NCBI GenBank assembly: GCA_004794785.1
Contig: SJOL01009447.1
Coordinates: 420,762-484,761 of the forward strand
Direction: 5' to 3'
Source of the DNA: Opisthorchis felineus
Lineage: Eukaryota > Platyhelminthes > Trematoda > Opisthorchiida > Opisthorchiidae
DNA length: 64,000 bases
The notes below the pieces were generated by a model that was not told where the DNA came from, made no database searches, and saw only the letters and a program-made list of their open reading frames with translations. A program made the translations under genes and the position numbers. Of this stretch, positions 12,001-22,710 are shown one piece after another; position 1 is the first letter of the stretch; each line of letters starts with the position of its first letter.

Positions 12001-15000
12001 ACGTAAACTCCAAAAATTCCGCAGCGAAGTACTGAAGTGATTCCGGAATGTAAGTTTTATTTCATTTCATCGCGTTAGATAAAACAAGGGGACTTTGAAT
12101 AAAAGAAAACCCACTTCTGGGATTTGATTTCAGTTCATCTCAAATATGTATAACACATGAGTATAACACATGCACTACTTAATCGACGACTGAGTAAATG
12201 ACCTCCGCTCAGCGTATCTCACCCATATACTTCAAACGTAGCTACCACTTAGGGTTCTTGATTGCGCTGACGGAATCTCACATTCTTCTGCGAAGTTGAG
12301 TGACTACGAATGTCTACTATGTGTCTAGTGGTGTTTTGTTGTTGATACAGTTGTGTTAATGTAGCCTGAGTTCTGCAGTGATATGCCAAATTTTCCTGAA
12401 TCTCTATCTCTTTATTACGTGATCATGGCGAAATCATTTTTCCAGGTTACCTTGTTATCGGACTATGGATTTGGGTTTCTGTGTGTCGCGAATCAAGCCG
12501 CACTCTGGTAGGTCCTTATATTTCCAAAGGTCGCACTTGTGATAGAAGAATCACTGGTCAATAACATGAACAGGACCTGCTTCGACTGTGTTTCGAATTG
12601 TGGCGAGTGATTAGCGTCAATGATATTTTGAGGATGCACGACCATCCTGCCTCATTCGTTGAAAAACTAAGGGAAAGGTGAGCTCAGGAAAGCCTGGCAT
12701 TCGTTCAGATACCGTGGTATGAAATGACCTCCGCACAAGTTCTAGGACGCATCACGTTTCATGCTACATTACGGTGAATGAACGGACCGCGTTGCAATCC
12801 ATCATACGACGGTACTCACAACTTTAGCAAAAACATGCATTATGGTTAGAAATAAATTCAACCATGGCTCTCTAAGACCTATCGGAGACACATAGTGTTC
12901 TGTTTGACCGTTTTCGAAGCACAAAGGTATACTGTTGACACCACAATTGTTCGTACCCGGCGCAAGTGCACAATTTAGACTGACAGACAGCAACAAAATC
13001 CTCTCTGTTCCAGGTTTATCCACATCACAATAACAAGATCAGTGCATTCACACATATCTGATGTTGTTCTGCCAATTATACAATGCCTGCCAACATTGCC
13101 CGTTTTATTTTGACTGGTTATCGTCTTTCTAAATAGTTGGCCGTAAAATTCCACTTTTAGCCTTAATAAAAAGGAAAACCATATCGTATTCCACGTGCTT
13201 AGAAGCAGTAGGATGTTACTTCTGTTTATTTCTGAGAAACTGATAGACTATAATTTATCAAAAGAACCACCTTTTTTAAATCCTAACCCGAGATTTTTTT
13301 TAACATACTGCAACACTCCTGTCGCTATACATCCAAATTTAATGGAAACTTTGACGCTTTTTATGTATCCGATAGTTGTGAATTGGAGTGTGGCCTTTTA
13401 GTTCAAGAAGGACAAACTTAACTAGGCGAAAAAATGGCTATAGGTGAGCAGTTCGTTCTGAAAACTTGGGCGAAAGCTATGGGGGCTATACCTGGCGTCG
13501 GTGCGTGAAACAAAACAATAGAAAACAAACAAAACAAATGAAACTGCACAAAATTTTCAAACCACTGGGTGGTAGGCAATCCACAACATGCGGTTGATGT
13601 TCACCTAATTCGTTTGTCGATAGAATAACACATAAACTAGAAATAAAGAATGAAAACATCACAAACGAGAGATTCAGCTGGGTTCCAGGTGAGTCTCTCG
13701 CAAAACCAAATTGATTTGCAAATGAGTGTATTTCTTAAAGAATAAGATCTTTAAAGCCAAAGAGCTGTCCAAATCAGTGTTGCACGTACCAGATATTCAT
13801 GCATAAAATTTTTTTTGCCTCATTCTTGACATTTCTTCTGGGACTGGATTTATCCCGAACAGACTTAGGCCTGTTTGTTTAATAACAGGACCCATGTCAA
13901 TAAAATAGTCAACAACTCATTCAGGGTCTTCAGTGCCCACCTAATGAAATGTATTTTACAGCGGTCGTCTATGACTCATCACAATAGGGACAAATGGCTG
14001 TATTCGAGAGAAGCAGCGACCCGACAGTGGTTATGACGAGATGTAAACGTTGAGTTTGCTCTGTTTCTTGTGGGATGGGAGAGCAGACAGTAGACAGCAT
14101 CTGTTATTTGTGTCCAGCGCCAACACTAAGTCATCAAACACTCACATATGCGGGAAAGTTATGGCGTCTGGAACAGTTTTTAATTATCCCCAGTGGCTGT
14201 AAGTTGCCTCCATATATCTGAGCCCGGCAAGAAATAAGCCATACACGCCAGAGTCCACAGGACGACAGTACTGAAACATGGTGTGGAACATACAGTTTTA
14301 TCACCGTCAGCAAACAACCGATCAGCAGCCCGAGAGACAAAGAGCAGTCGAAACAAAACTTAGCCTGAATATGCTCCAGCAGAAAATGGGGTGTGAATAT
14401 GAGGCAGCTGAATCTATTTGATGTAGGGTGAAGCATAATACCAATTCATCTAACAAACCCATAGCCTTTTTCTTAAGACAACGCACTACCCATAGGCTCG
14501 GCCAAACCTCTTCGACAGCCCACTTCCGGTTTCGCCCTTCTTGTCGTCCATCATGCAGGCGTAGTCCTCGAGTTTCCATCAAACGTATCTTCTAGTCGAA
14601 CAACTTAGGGTTGTCGAACTGCCATCAACCGACTTTGAATTGCACACGTTCCTCAAACCCTGATAGCAATTTTATTTTGAAGAAAAAAACAACTGAAACA
14701 AACTAAAATGCTTGTAACTCCAAACGAGATCTGGCGTGCAACGACACTCACGGGAAATTGTTTACATGGTCTAATCTGTCAACAAAGCCCCCCCCCCCAC
14801 AAAAAAGGCACCAGTTTCTCACAAATGCATTCAAACAACAGCAAGAAAATTCTACGCATCATTTCACACTGAAGAACGAATTCGTGTAACGAAATGTCAG
14901 TTCTAGTTGACAGGTGAATTCATGCGGCGAATAACATACCGGGCAAATACCGGGTGATCGTTCTGAATAAAAGTCTCGAGCAAGAGTGAACGAAACTAAA

Positions 15001-18000
15001 CAACTGGTTTGCCCAGGCGAACTCTGGAAGTCTTGTTACATTATTTCGAACAATACAACGTTATAATACGTGGCGAGGACACATTCATGCTAAGCGAAAC
15101 CACAGTCATATGGCATACGCAATGAATCACAGTGCTTCAATGGGTGGGCCACGGTTGACCGGTTTTCATCAGAATTCTTCAAAGCCGATTCGAACGAAAT
15201 AGTGTCAGTCGAACAAGCAAACGGGTGGGTGAAACTCGGTAAACAGTAAACAGCGCAAAACGACCGGGGAGGATGGAGCTAGATAGAAAGCTATCTGGTA
15301 CACAGAAGACCAGATAATTCTTGAAGAAATTGAGTAGACGTGAAACAATTTAATCACTGAGATGTAGTGCCTTGGTACGTGCGCAGACTGGAACAAAATT
15401 TCCCTATGAAAACTTACATCAATGGTGGTAATAGCATCCAACGAACTTTGGCAGCTTAGCTAATTTCACAGTAGTACAAATGTGGTCAACCCGTTGTATG
15501 GCTGTTTTAACCTTGTTGAAGGTCATAAGAAGCGCGTATCTCGTATATATCTACATAAATTCAGAACTGTGATCTTGATAGGAGTTTGAACACTTACAAT
15601 CAGCTACGTACGGTTAATTAGCTACCTTGATTAGCTACCGCGTGTGCAGGAAAGAACCCCAGTCATTCCTCAAAAATAATAATGCACGTAAATTTTATAT
15701 CAACAAAGGAAGTTACTTCCAAATGACTCACTTTTCTACCTGCTCTTCGGTTGTGTAAATTCATTAGAGTTCGGGCTTTTGTGTGAATAATTCTCAACGT
15801 TTCTTCTTGCAATTCTTGAGGGCTTAATTTTGCAGGTAGATCTAAGGGCTCCTTTGTTGAGTTTGAAAGTTGTGATGGAGTGCTGTTACCGAGAGAACGG
15901 ACATAACGGAGACGATGGTCGGATGATCTTAGGTGACCTCGATTATCAAACATCCGCTCACGCCCAAAGCGAGGCCCATGTAGTTGCTCCTCCCTAAGTA
16001 TGGCTGCTTCACGGTGTTCACGATCATTCGCGTCGAGGAACATTCGTGTCAATCTCATCCCAAATTTGATTGGATCGCTGCAACCACCCCAGGTAAACAC
16101 TCCTTCAGAATCTCTATCCTGGCCCTCACGTCTCCGTGGGTCACAATCACAAGTCCCCATTTGGCCACGACTGCAAGCCCGAGTAACTGCCTGCACAATA
16201 CCAGCAGACCATGAAGCTGAGAGAAACGCGGTTTCCCGGGAACCTGAAAAAATTTAATAAGGAAGTGTCGAAACGTAAGAGGTGAGTCGTAAGTAGATTA
16301 GTGAATAAAAGGCTCCTTACAGACCAACCTGCTGACACGTTCATCTATTCATCCATACAACCATCCATCCACATGTCCAGTCACCCACCCATCAGTCCAT
16401 CCATCTAACCAATCACCTACCCACTCGCTCAGTGACTACTAGTTCTACAGGTCTTGACAAACTCACTCTAGGTACGTTTCTTCGGCTCACTGCAAGTCCC
16501 TTTGCCAGGTACTTCGACATGCTCTTATTATCTGGGAGTTGTCTCCACTCGTTTGTGTCGTGCCCTGGTTGCTCTCATTCCGAAGACCCCGAACCCAAAC
16601 TCAACATGTCATCCATTCTTGTCTGATGATTTAATAATACACCTGCTGATGGACGGAAACGTGGGTTGTCAGTGTCCTCATTCTAGTTTTTATTTCTACA
16701 TCGTGATGGCTGTTAGCAAACTGGATCGCTGTTGCACATTTCGCTACGTCACCTACTAACGACCGCATCAAAGTTCCGTTTGGCGTTTGCTGACACATTG
16801 GAAGCCTTTGACCCGGTCAGATCCACCAGGGCCTTCGGAGCACAGCATACTCTAGCATGACACATCACGTGGTGCTATGGGACCGCTGAAGCATCCCCCC
16901 CTCATCGCTGCCGCATAGCAGTGAGGCCGAGAGATCCCCGTTCCTAACTATCGTCCATCATGGCAGTGAACAAGGTCGTTTAGTTAGCGACGCTGTAACT
17001 GAGCAGCCAGGTCCGTGACATGTGCGCCAAAAGTCGGGCTCAAATTAGGGAAAAGCCTAAAGCTACTGAGATCCTGTTGGTACGGTATGCTACGGCGATG
17101 AACATCCGGAGAACAAAAGCCGCTATGGCCTGTGAGGACAGAGAACTTTGGGCGACCACGTTTTCAAACAAACTCAAGAAAGTTATCACTCCTCTGGGTT
17201 CAACCGATACCGTGGCTTAATTAGGCGTCCCCTTTACTCTCAGTAGGAAAGGAATCTGCAGCAACCGAAAGAAGTCTCTAAGAGTGCTCGATAGTCACAC
17301 GCATTGTTGGTTGGTACTGCATCAGGTGATAGAGATGACCGCGGAACATATACTACGAGGCTGAGTGCCCAGCCAAGGTCACTCCAACACCCTCAAAAGG
17401 TTGGATAACAATGTCAGGCGGCTTATTGGTGGTTGGCCATATGTGCCGAACATCTTAGTTAGCTACGTCCAACCCAGCAAATGATGTGGAGGTCCCGGCA
17501 TCTTACATCTGACCACAACAGTCCCGGTGCAGCTGCTGTCTACGAAGTTCCCAATACGACGCAACGTGACTGATGACCTCACATTTAGAACGATTGTTCG
17601 GAATGACAGTCTTTCGATCCGGATCGAAAGTACGTGTGTGAACACCAAGGAAGGCACAGTGACTTCTTTGGACGATGAACTGATGGATATGGTTCACCTA
17701 GACTCCTCCGAATTAATGGCTTGTGTTCCCAGAATGAGCTTCTCCCCAGGGAATTATCCTTGGGGATCCTTGGTATCCATCCCCAGTGCAACCCTTTGAG
17801 AACGAGTTAGAAAAGCTCGACAAATTCACAGTGGTTGTATATATTAGCGACTGTGGCCAACCGGAGAGTTCATTGTATATCCTACAATCCTATTGTAGCA
17901 ATCACAAGGCTCACTGTTCTGGCCATAATCATGTTTTAATGGAATATAGAAAATACCTTCACCCTAAGGGAGACCCCATTTTTGAGGAGTTAGGGGCACC

Positions 18001-21000
18001 TACGTATAAGTCTTTTATCATGCGATGGGCAACGGCGATCGACTTCAGCATAGTCGCAAATGAGCGCGGAATGATTTTTCGGAATGTGAATAAGAAGTGC
18101 GGTCGTGATGGTAGTCTATCTATTATCATCTAAGCCCTACTTGTCATGGATCGTGATGCTGACGTTTTGGTTCATGAACCACTGATTATTGCACTTGTTC
18201 GACCCACCGAGGTTGATTTTTAGACTGGAGTCGCAGTCAGTGATTTATGCTTGCTCAATACACCAAGCCCTACACTTCTATTGAGGTGTATAACCCTGAA
18301 TGTACTTCTTTCAAATGCCTTTAACGCTTTACCCCATAGGATTAATAACTTATGCCAGATGCGTGGATCTTGAACATGAAAGCGCTTATTTCGTGGTGAA
18401 GACTCGTGAATATCGCTTGTCCTTTCTTCAGTTACTAGTGTCTATGCTTGTGTTTTCATGTTAACCTCTAAAACACATCAAGTAGAGGGCTAGCTCAACC
18501 GGTATAACTAGTAAAGACAAGACGCTCATTTGCATACCATTTTGTTTTTCACGGAAGACTCACCTGGATCCCACCTGGATTCCCACTTTGTGATGTTCTT
18601 CTTCAAATCACTGTGTTGAACCAGGCCACCTCATACTTCAGTTGGTACGATATTTGAAATAGCTCAATACGCTCCATAGACCTAACACACTACTCATAAG
18701 GTTGCGGAAGACTCTTCGACAGCTTACGACCAGCTGCGCCCTTTTTGGGGCTCGTCAGTTAGGCGCAATCTCCAAGTTTCCGTCAAACTTATGTACTACT
18801 TAAATCCAAATTGCACAAAATTCGACAAATTCACACATTTACATACCGATTCGGGTCCAATCGGAACAAAAAGTTGACGAAAACTCGAGGATGCGCCTAC
18901 CTGATGAGCCTCGATAAGGACGAAACCGGCAGTGGGCTGTTTCAGAGTAGTAAAGAAGCGATTTCTTCTTGACGGTTCACTTTTTTGCCTTCTCTTCTAC
19001 ATTCTTCCGCATTTACTATCTGTTCTTCTGTAATCACACTCTCAAAAAGTAAATTATCAGAGTAGTAGCAGCAGGATCATAAGCAACGGCTCCTCCGGAG
19101 AGTTGCAACCCGGAGAAGTTGGGTTGGCCCGAAAATCGCCACTTCCTTTCACGAAATCAGCTGGCTGTGCAGCCCCTACCGAGGAAGTTTTATTTACATT
19201 GTTCCTTAGACATGCATCGACAGTTTCAACAACAAAAAAGTCAGAAACAACGGTTTTCGTGGAAGTATGGATAACTTGGTAACTTTAATAAGCTCGAATA
19301 TTGTCTTAAAGTGTTGATATTTTAGTGCATTTTCAAACCGCTGAATTCTGTTTCCATTCTCGTTGGTCACTTGGCTCACCAGTGTTCACTTCTGTAATAT
19401 TTCTGTTAAATTGCAATGCCCGAAGCCATTTTTCTGGAAGGAAAACTGACTTCATTTCCGTCAATGTAAAATCTCTTTCTTCGTGGCCTTTTCACTTGCT
19501 AAAATCACTGGTATTTTTCCTCTGGTGTTTGGTGCTTGGGAATATGAAAGTTTTGTTTCACACGGCTAGCCTAGCCATTGAGGTCCGCAATGCACCAGGA
19601 TGTGAGTGTCCTTGTACTGCATTTTCATCATGTCGAAATTAGCTAGATAATTAGCTATTTATGCGTTCTTGGAGAGACGTGCCTGATCCTTTTTAGGACG
19701 CCGTGGAAACGAGATTTCCCTATCTTTGTTGAGCTGGTTCACCGCCACCAGTATCGGAATGCTAAACGAATAAAATCGAGACTACTCACAATGTCTGAGT
19801 AGCTGAATGCGCGGATTATTCTGGTAATCTATTTTTGGGTGCGGTATTGGATTGCTATAATATTCACATACACACCAGAATTTTTCAGCGAAATAAGGCA
19901 TCATACCGACATTCTGAAAGGCTACTTTTAGATGATAATGACCAAATATCATACATTACGTCAAAGCTTGGTTTCAAACTCTTCCACTGTGCGTCGTTAA
20001 ACGCCCGTGGTATAATTTAGTTAAGCGACGATTGCATTAAATAGAAAGACTGCTTCCAGTTGAAATATATGCTTGGAAACAAAGTTATGCCGAACCTTTG
20101 TTATGGAATTTGCTAATTCTGATTATACTTACTAACTGCAGCATCTTATTATGCGGGATTGCAGAGTCTCCTGCGTACATCCCCTACGAACTCGTTGCCA
20201 CTATTCATGCTCTGATTGTCCTGGCAATCTGGGTGCACTGGAAAGTGAATAAAATCTTGCTGAAGGTTAGAAGCGCAAAAGAAAAACGGCAGTTATCCGA
20301 ATCGCAGCGGTTCACCAACAAGAATAAATAGTTTGTGTGAGCTTTTATAGGTCTGGTAAATGACCTGTGAAAAACCTGTGCTTGACACTCTACGACAGCG
20401 GGTCAACCATGGGCAGGTAAAATTGTATAAGTGTTTCGTCGCACTAAAAAGCGGTGATTCACTTTACTCTCTGTTTTCGACATGTTGAAGTACATTGGAG
20501 CTTACACTGACGATAGGATGAGAATGGATTTACCGATGTGAGGTGTTTGGTGACCTCGAAATTTTGCTCACCTAAACGGACGGCTGCCACCCAGGATTCA
20601 GTGCAGTAGCTTGGTCTTCTTAAGGCTAGAAAACGAGAAAGCCAGTTAAACTGTGGCCCCTTCTCGTGTAAACCTGAACCAACCGATAGGATGGTGGTAA
20701 CTGAGCGGAAACGGTCATCTTTATGTTGAAAAACTGTAGTACCATATAAATAAATTGTTACTTGACCGATTTGTCACTTGCCTTTCGAACCGGTTATGTT
20801 GGAACCGTAGTAGAAGTTATCTGCCGTTCACGGAGCTGGTTTTATTTATTTTAAAATGCTTACCATTCGAGCATATGAATAAACTAGTTACCAAAAGTAA
20901 ATGAATGTCACAGACCCCAAACCAGCACTGGGGTCTTGCGGACGACGGGTTCCATTCCAGTCTCAAACAAATTACATTTTATAACGTCGTTACTCATAAG

Positions 21001-21392
21001 TAGTCAAAATAAACTACTAAATAATAGACGAGCGCTGCCCTGAATAGGAACATGGGCTGGAATCGGTAGATCGGAATGCGTGCGCACAGTTTGGGTGATA
21101 AATACAGGGAGAATACATCCATATTTTTATAGGCGCCTACCCACCCACTATTTTTCAACTGAGATTTCATCTTATAATTGAAACCCATCTATCCTAGGGT
21201 GAATAGAATCACTACATTCTTTACATTTTTATTGGACATCATTAGTAGTGCGCCTCAGAAGTGGCTCAGAGGAAGAAAATCCGCCTAATGAGCTAAACTT
21301 TTATCTGAGAAGCCAGTCAATATCTAATAACGCGATGTGGTTTCTGTGACTGAAGGACGAATGGCGCACTATCCTTCGTAGGGGCGAGTTAG

Positions 21393-21432
<40 letters not shown>

Positions 21433-22710
21433 CATGAAACAGACTCATTTGTTTGTGATCAATAAAAGTGGACATTTCTAATTCGTATTGGCAGTTTCAC
21501 TCATTTCCATATTTCGATTCGGGAAGTTAGCTCACTGCTCACGCAATCCTCTGAGCTTTCATATCCGTCTCACAATCTATTTATTTGTGATTTTTACAAG
21601 CGGTTGCTCATTGTACACACCGCGGAAATTCCACATTTTTCTACTTGATGAACAAGGACGTGAATTGGTAAGCACTTTTATGATATGAGTCGAGTTTATG
21701 GTGGGGCAGTGACTGAAGATTTCGCACATAATTATTGTGTTATGGTAATCTCGAGCAGGAAGACGTCTTGAGGCAATATAAATATCTTCTTGATATCGGA
21801 CTTTAAGAAACGCTGCATGCGCTTGTTATATCCTCACTCAAGTTAGGTGGTGGAATTTATTTGCATGTAAATGGATTATCCATTAGGAGGTGAGGTTTCA
21901 CCAATCACAAATTGATGACCTGAGTCACTCGGTAAAGTTGACGCAACGAAATAGTTTATTTGGAACACGGTTGCTTATTCGGAACTTATGCGGGAAGTTA
22001 CTGCACGTCCAAAAGTGGACTCTTCTGAGGGTTGTAAGAAACTGATGAGAAAAGCTGCACTGGAGAAAAATGGTATGGGCACTTTACAAAATGCTGTCTG
22101 TTGCGAACGGGAGAGGAACATACCTCGCTGAAGTACACCCTCCAATCCGTTGACTTTCGGCACCGGATTCGTCTCTGATTGCATTTGATATAAGAGATTG
22201 ACCGCTGAGCAGTTCCACTGTTCATGCCGGAACTGGTGGACGCATTCATGTAGACCGAGCTGTGTTCCTTCAATCATGGCCCAAACCAGGCCAGAATGCT
22301 GGAGGCACATTTTTCGCTGTTGTGTTGTCAGCCCTGTCAGAGCGTGGCATATGGCAATTTCTTGCGCGAGCAGATCAGTTCGGTCCATCAAGGGGACAAG
22401 TGCACTGTTCGAATCCATTTGTCCGCCCTCCTGCTGGGTGGTCGGGGGAATTGAATTATCAGAAGATCTGTGTGTTTGTATGCTGTATGAACCATAGCTG
22501 TACTTTGAACGTCCAAGAGGGCCAGAACTGTCAGATGTGGCTCGTACAGACTTTTTGGCTGCATAGAATGGAGTTTGTTGTTGATATCGGGATATCGAAA
22601 ATTCAGCAGCTGGTGAGTGGTGGTCAACGAAGTTATTGGTTATCTTCAGTGGACTTCTCCCGCTATTCTTCTGTTCACTCGGTTGCGTCAAGGACAATAG
22701 GTCAAAGAAC
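3008..22710 (-). CDS. Wnt signalling ligand, Wnt2-like, five exons (5' exon missing)
   Basis: The spliced gene encodes a secreted, lipid-modified Wnt ligand. In animals these bind Frizzled and LRP6 receptors and pattern axes, tissue and neurons. Joining 22710-22124, 16243-15732, 6402-5952, 4996-4858 and 3071-3008 gives 583 residues in one frame, with intron phases 1, 0, 1 and 2 all compatible. Recognisable segments in order are C121 with [24 protein letters not shown] (157-168), SRETAF (197), AVTRACSRG (214-222), WGGCSD (247-252), [14 protein letters not shown] (to 366), [16 protein letters not shown] (376-391), [11 protein letters not shown] (to 510), GRLCN (523-527), RLCCDRGY and CNCKFFWCC (to 565). 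All 24 cysteines match the Wnt pattern. S382 is the expected Porcupine-acylated serine. The Wnt2-like call rests on the CDP-basic-DSEGVF-WGGCSD stretch and is tentative. The signal peptide must come from an upstream exon. Confidence 0.95.
3438..3616 (-). repeat. tRNA-derived SINE, family A
   Basis: Read on the minus strand it begins with a tRNA-like head carrying a good A box (TAGCTCAGTTGC) and B box (GGTTCGAACCC). A body with the words CCCCTGTCTAGGCTTGGG, CCAGCCCTCGTGC and GTGGCATGGTAGCTAGGC follows. The same head-plus-body unit recurs at 6.7, 38.8, 44.8 and 45.7 kb, so this is a dispersed SINE rather than a tRNA gene. It lies in the last Wnt intron. Confidence 0.85.
4858..4996 (-). CDS. Wnt penultimate exon
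   Basis: The exon encodes [10 protein letters not shown] through NCNCKFF, preceded by a split glycine codon and followed by a split tryptophan codon. The acceptor ends in TTTCAG at 4997 and the donor is GTGAGTAC from 4857 downward. It holds six cysteines (C526, C537, C541, C542, C557, C559). The usual CCGRG motif reads CCDRG here. The exon is 139 bases and overlaps a longer, non-coding-frame ORF. Confidence 0.96.
5952..6402 (-). CDS. Wnt exon with the acylation motif
   Basis: The acceptor CACACGCAG precedes CTG at 6402 and the donor is G then GTGAGT at 5951. The exon begins [20 protein letters not shown] and continues [15 protein letters not shown]. Ser382 in CHGVS is the residue that Porcupine acylates in other Wnts. 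The second serine of the usual SGSC is alanine here. Between AYDKAV (to residue 412) and [14 protein letters not shown] (497-510) lies a basic, Arg-, Pro- and Ser-rich linker of about 84 residues. In most Wnts this stretch is a few tens of residues, and Drosophila Wingless is known for an insertion in a similar region. Confidence 0.97.
6674..6860 (+). repeat. tRNA-derived SINE, family A
   Basis: The A-box-like CTGGCTCAGTGGTT starts the unit. The degenerate B box (CTTAGAACCC) and the body words TTGTCTAGG, TTTGGTAGTATC and GCACCGAAAGGGTG follow. It matches copies at 44.8 and 45.7 kb in order and spacing. It sits in the 9.3 kb Wnt intron. Confidence 0.75.
6861..9073. other. Wnt intron interior, no gene recognised
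   Basis: This is intron between the exons at 6402 and 15732. It contains a short (TGT)n run at 7811-7830. No domain-bearing frame is seen. Confidence 0.5.
9074..9325 (+). pseudogene. Penelope-like reverse transcriptase fragment
   Basis: The frame contains [18 protein letters not shown] followed by about 20 residues and then ILNRVIDTD. This fits the reverse transcriptase core in which an A-M-G-S-P-L-G-P-x-L-A-D-x-F block is followed by a Y-x-D-D block, here decayed to VIDTD. The preceding [12 protein letters not shown] resembles the LLLCTxNxQFxF stretch that comes just before it in Penelope-like elements. The frame is short and the catalytic block is damaged, so it is a dead scrap inside the Wnt intron. 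A RTE or DIRS origin is less likely but not excluded. Confidence 0.5.
9326..13654. other. Wnt intron interior, no gene recognised
   Basis: No gene or clear repeat is recognised. Open frames on both strands are short and lack domain motifs. Confidence 0.45.
13655..13737 (-). repeat. Foldback-family fragment with a small hairpin
   Basis: The words CGAGAGATTCAGCTGGG and CCAGGTGAGTCTCTCG form an imperfect inverted repeat with arms of about 15 bases. AAACCAAATTGATTTGCAAA follows, as in the copies at 2.1 and 53.1 kb. This is the central part of the family consensus on its own. Confidence 0.7.
14481..14615 (+). repeat. Foldback-family left arm
   Basis: The arm starts GCACTACCCATAGGCTC, continues CTCTTCGACAGCCCAC and GTTTCGCCCTTCTT, and ends in GAGTTTCCATCAAACGTAT. 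This is the same order as the left arms at 18.7, 23.8 and 41.5 kb. The central and right parts are absent. Confidence 0.75.
14788..14798 (+). repeat. Poly-C run
   Basis: Eleven consecutive C are followed by ACAAAAAAGG. It is a simple homopolymer in an intron. Confidence 0.9.
15732..16243 (-). CDS. Wnt exon with SRETAF to [10 protein letters not shown]
   Basis: The acceptor TTTTTTCAG precedes GT TCC CGG at 16243 and the donor is AAA then GTGAGT at 15731. The exon gives [48 protein letters not shown] and, after an insertion, [15 protein letters not shown]. The four cysteines (C219, C227, C229, C250) match the family. Between FLDANDRE and [10 protein letters not shown] there are about 75 extra residues, charged and Arg-rich at first, then Ser/Thr-rich. 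They contain two N-glycosylation sequons (GNST, SNST). Most Wnts have about 5-20 residues there. Confidence 0.97.
16341..16430 (+). repeat. Degenerate CCAT-rich tandem repeat
   Basis: The stretch consists of imperfect CATC, CCAT and CACC units, such as CATCCATACAACCATCCATC and CAGTCCATCCATCTAACC. It lies 100 bases upstream of a Wnt exon acceptor (minus sense) inside the intron. No function is evident. Confidence 0.75.
17020..18133 (+). other. Three adjacent open frames of unknown nature
   Basis: Frames at 17020-17220, 17527-17799 and 17786-18133 follow one another on the plus strand inside the Wnt intron. Their composition is moderately protein-like, for example [19 protein letters not shown] and [21 protein letters not shown] recognise no domain. 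They could be a decayed retroelement ORF broken by frameshifts, since the second and third overlap by 14 bases in different frames. They could also be chance. Confidence 0.2.
18528..18945 (+). repeat. Foldback/MITE-like repeat, compound copy
   Basis: The copy contains the central segment first (CATTTGCATACCATTTTG to GTTGGTACGATATTTGA). It is followed by a left arm starting at about 18686 (ACACTACTCATAAGGTTGCG, CTCTTCGACAGCTTACGACC, AGGCGCAATCTCCAAG). A right arm in inverted orientation then runs from 18873 to 18941 (GTTGACGAAAACTCGAGGA, TGCGCCTACCTGATGAGCC). The left arm and the inverted right arm are recognisable reverse complements, which makes this a foldback element. Confidence 0.8.
20060..20331 (+). 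CDS. Candidate terminal exon of a two-helix membrane protein, opposite strand in the Wnt intron
   Basis: An acceptor-like CTGCTTCCAG ends at 20059. The frame then reads GAAATATATGCTTGG and codes for [18 protein letters not shown] onward to TAG at 20329-20331. Two hydrophobic segments (about residues 14-32 and 43-60) flank a short polar turn, and a basic tail ends [20 protein letters not shown] overlaps the stop (20323-20328). The composition is protein-like, unlike the Cys- and Ser-rich shadow frames nearby. I do not recognise the family. Upstream exons were not identified, so this could still be a chance frame. Confidence 0.35.
21395..21430 (+). repeat. (AT)n microsatellite
   Basis: The stretch is 18 uninterrupted AT units in the first long Wnt intron of this window. 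Confidence 0.95.
22124..22710 (-). CDS. Wnt first recognised exon (N-terminal linker and first four cysteines)
   Basis: A strong pyrimidine-tract acceptor (TTTTCTTTCTTCTCGCTATTCCAG) precedes G TTC TTT at 22710. The donor is CGA G then GTATGTTCC at 22123. The first 120 residues are a Ser-, Gln- and basic-rich linker without cysteine. Then come C121[37 protein letters not shown] and [12 protein letters not shown] carries the conserved N-glycosylation sequon. The exon starts in the middle of a codon, so the ATG at 22751 lies in the intron and is not the start. A signal peptide is required upstream. Confidence 0.93.
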
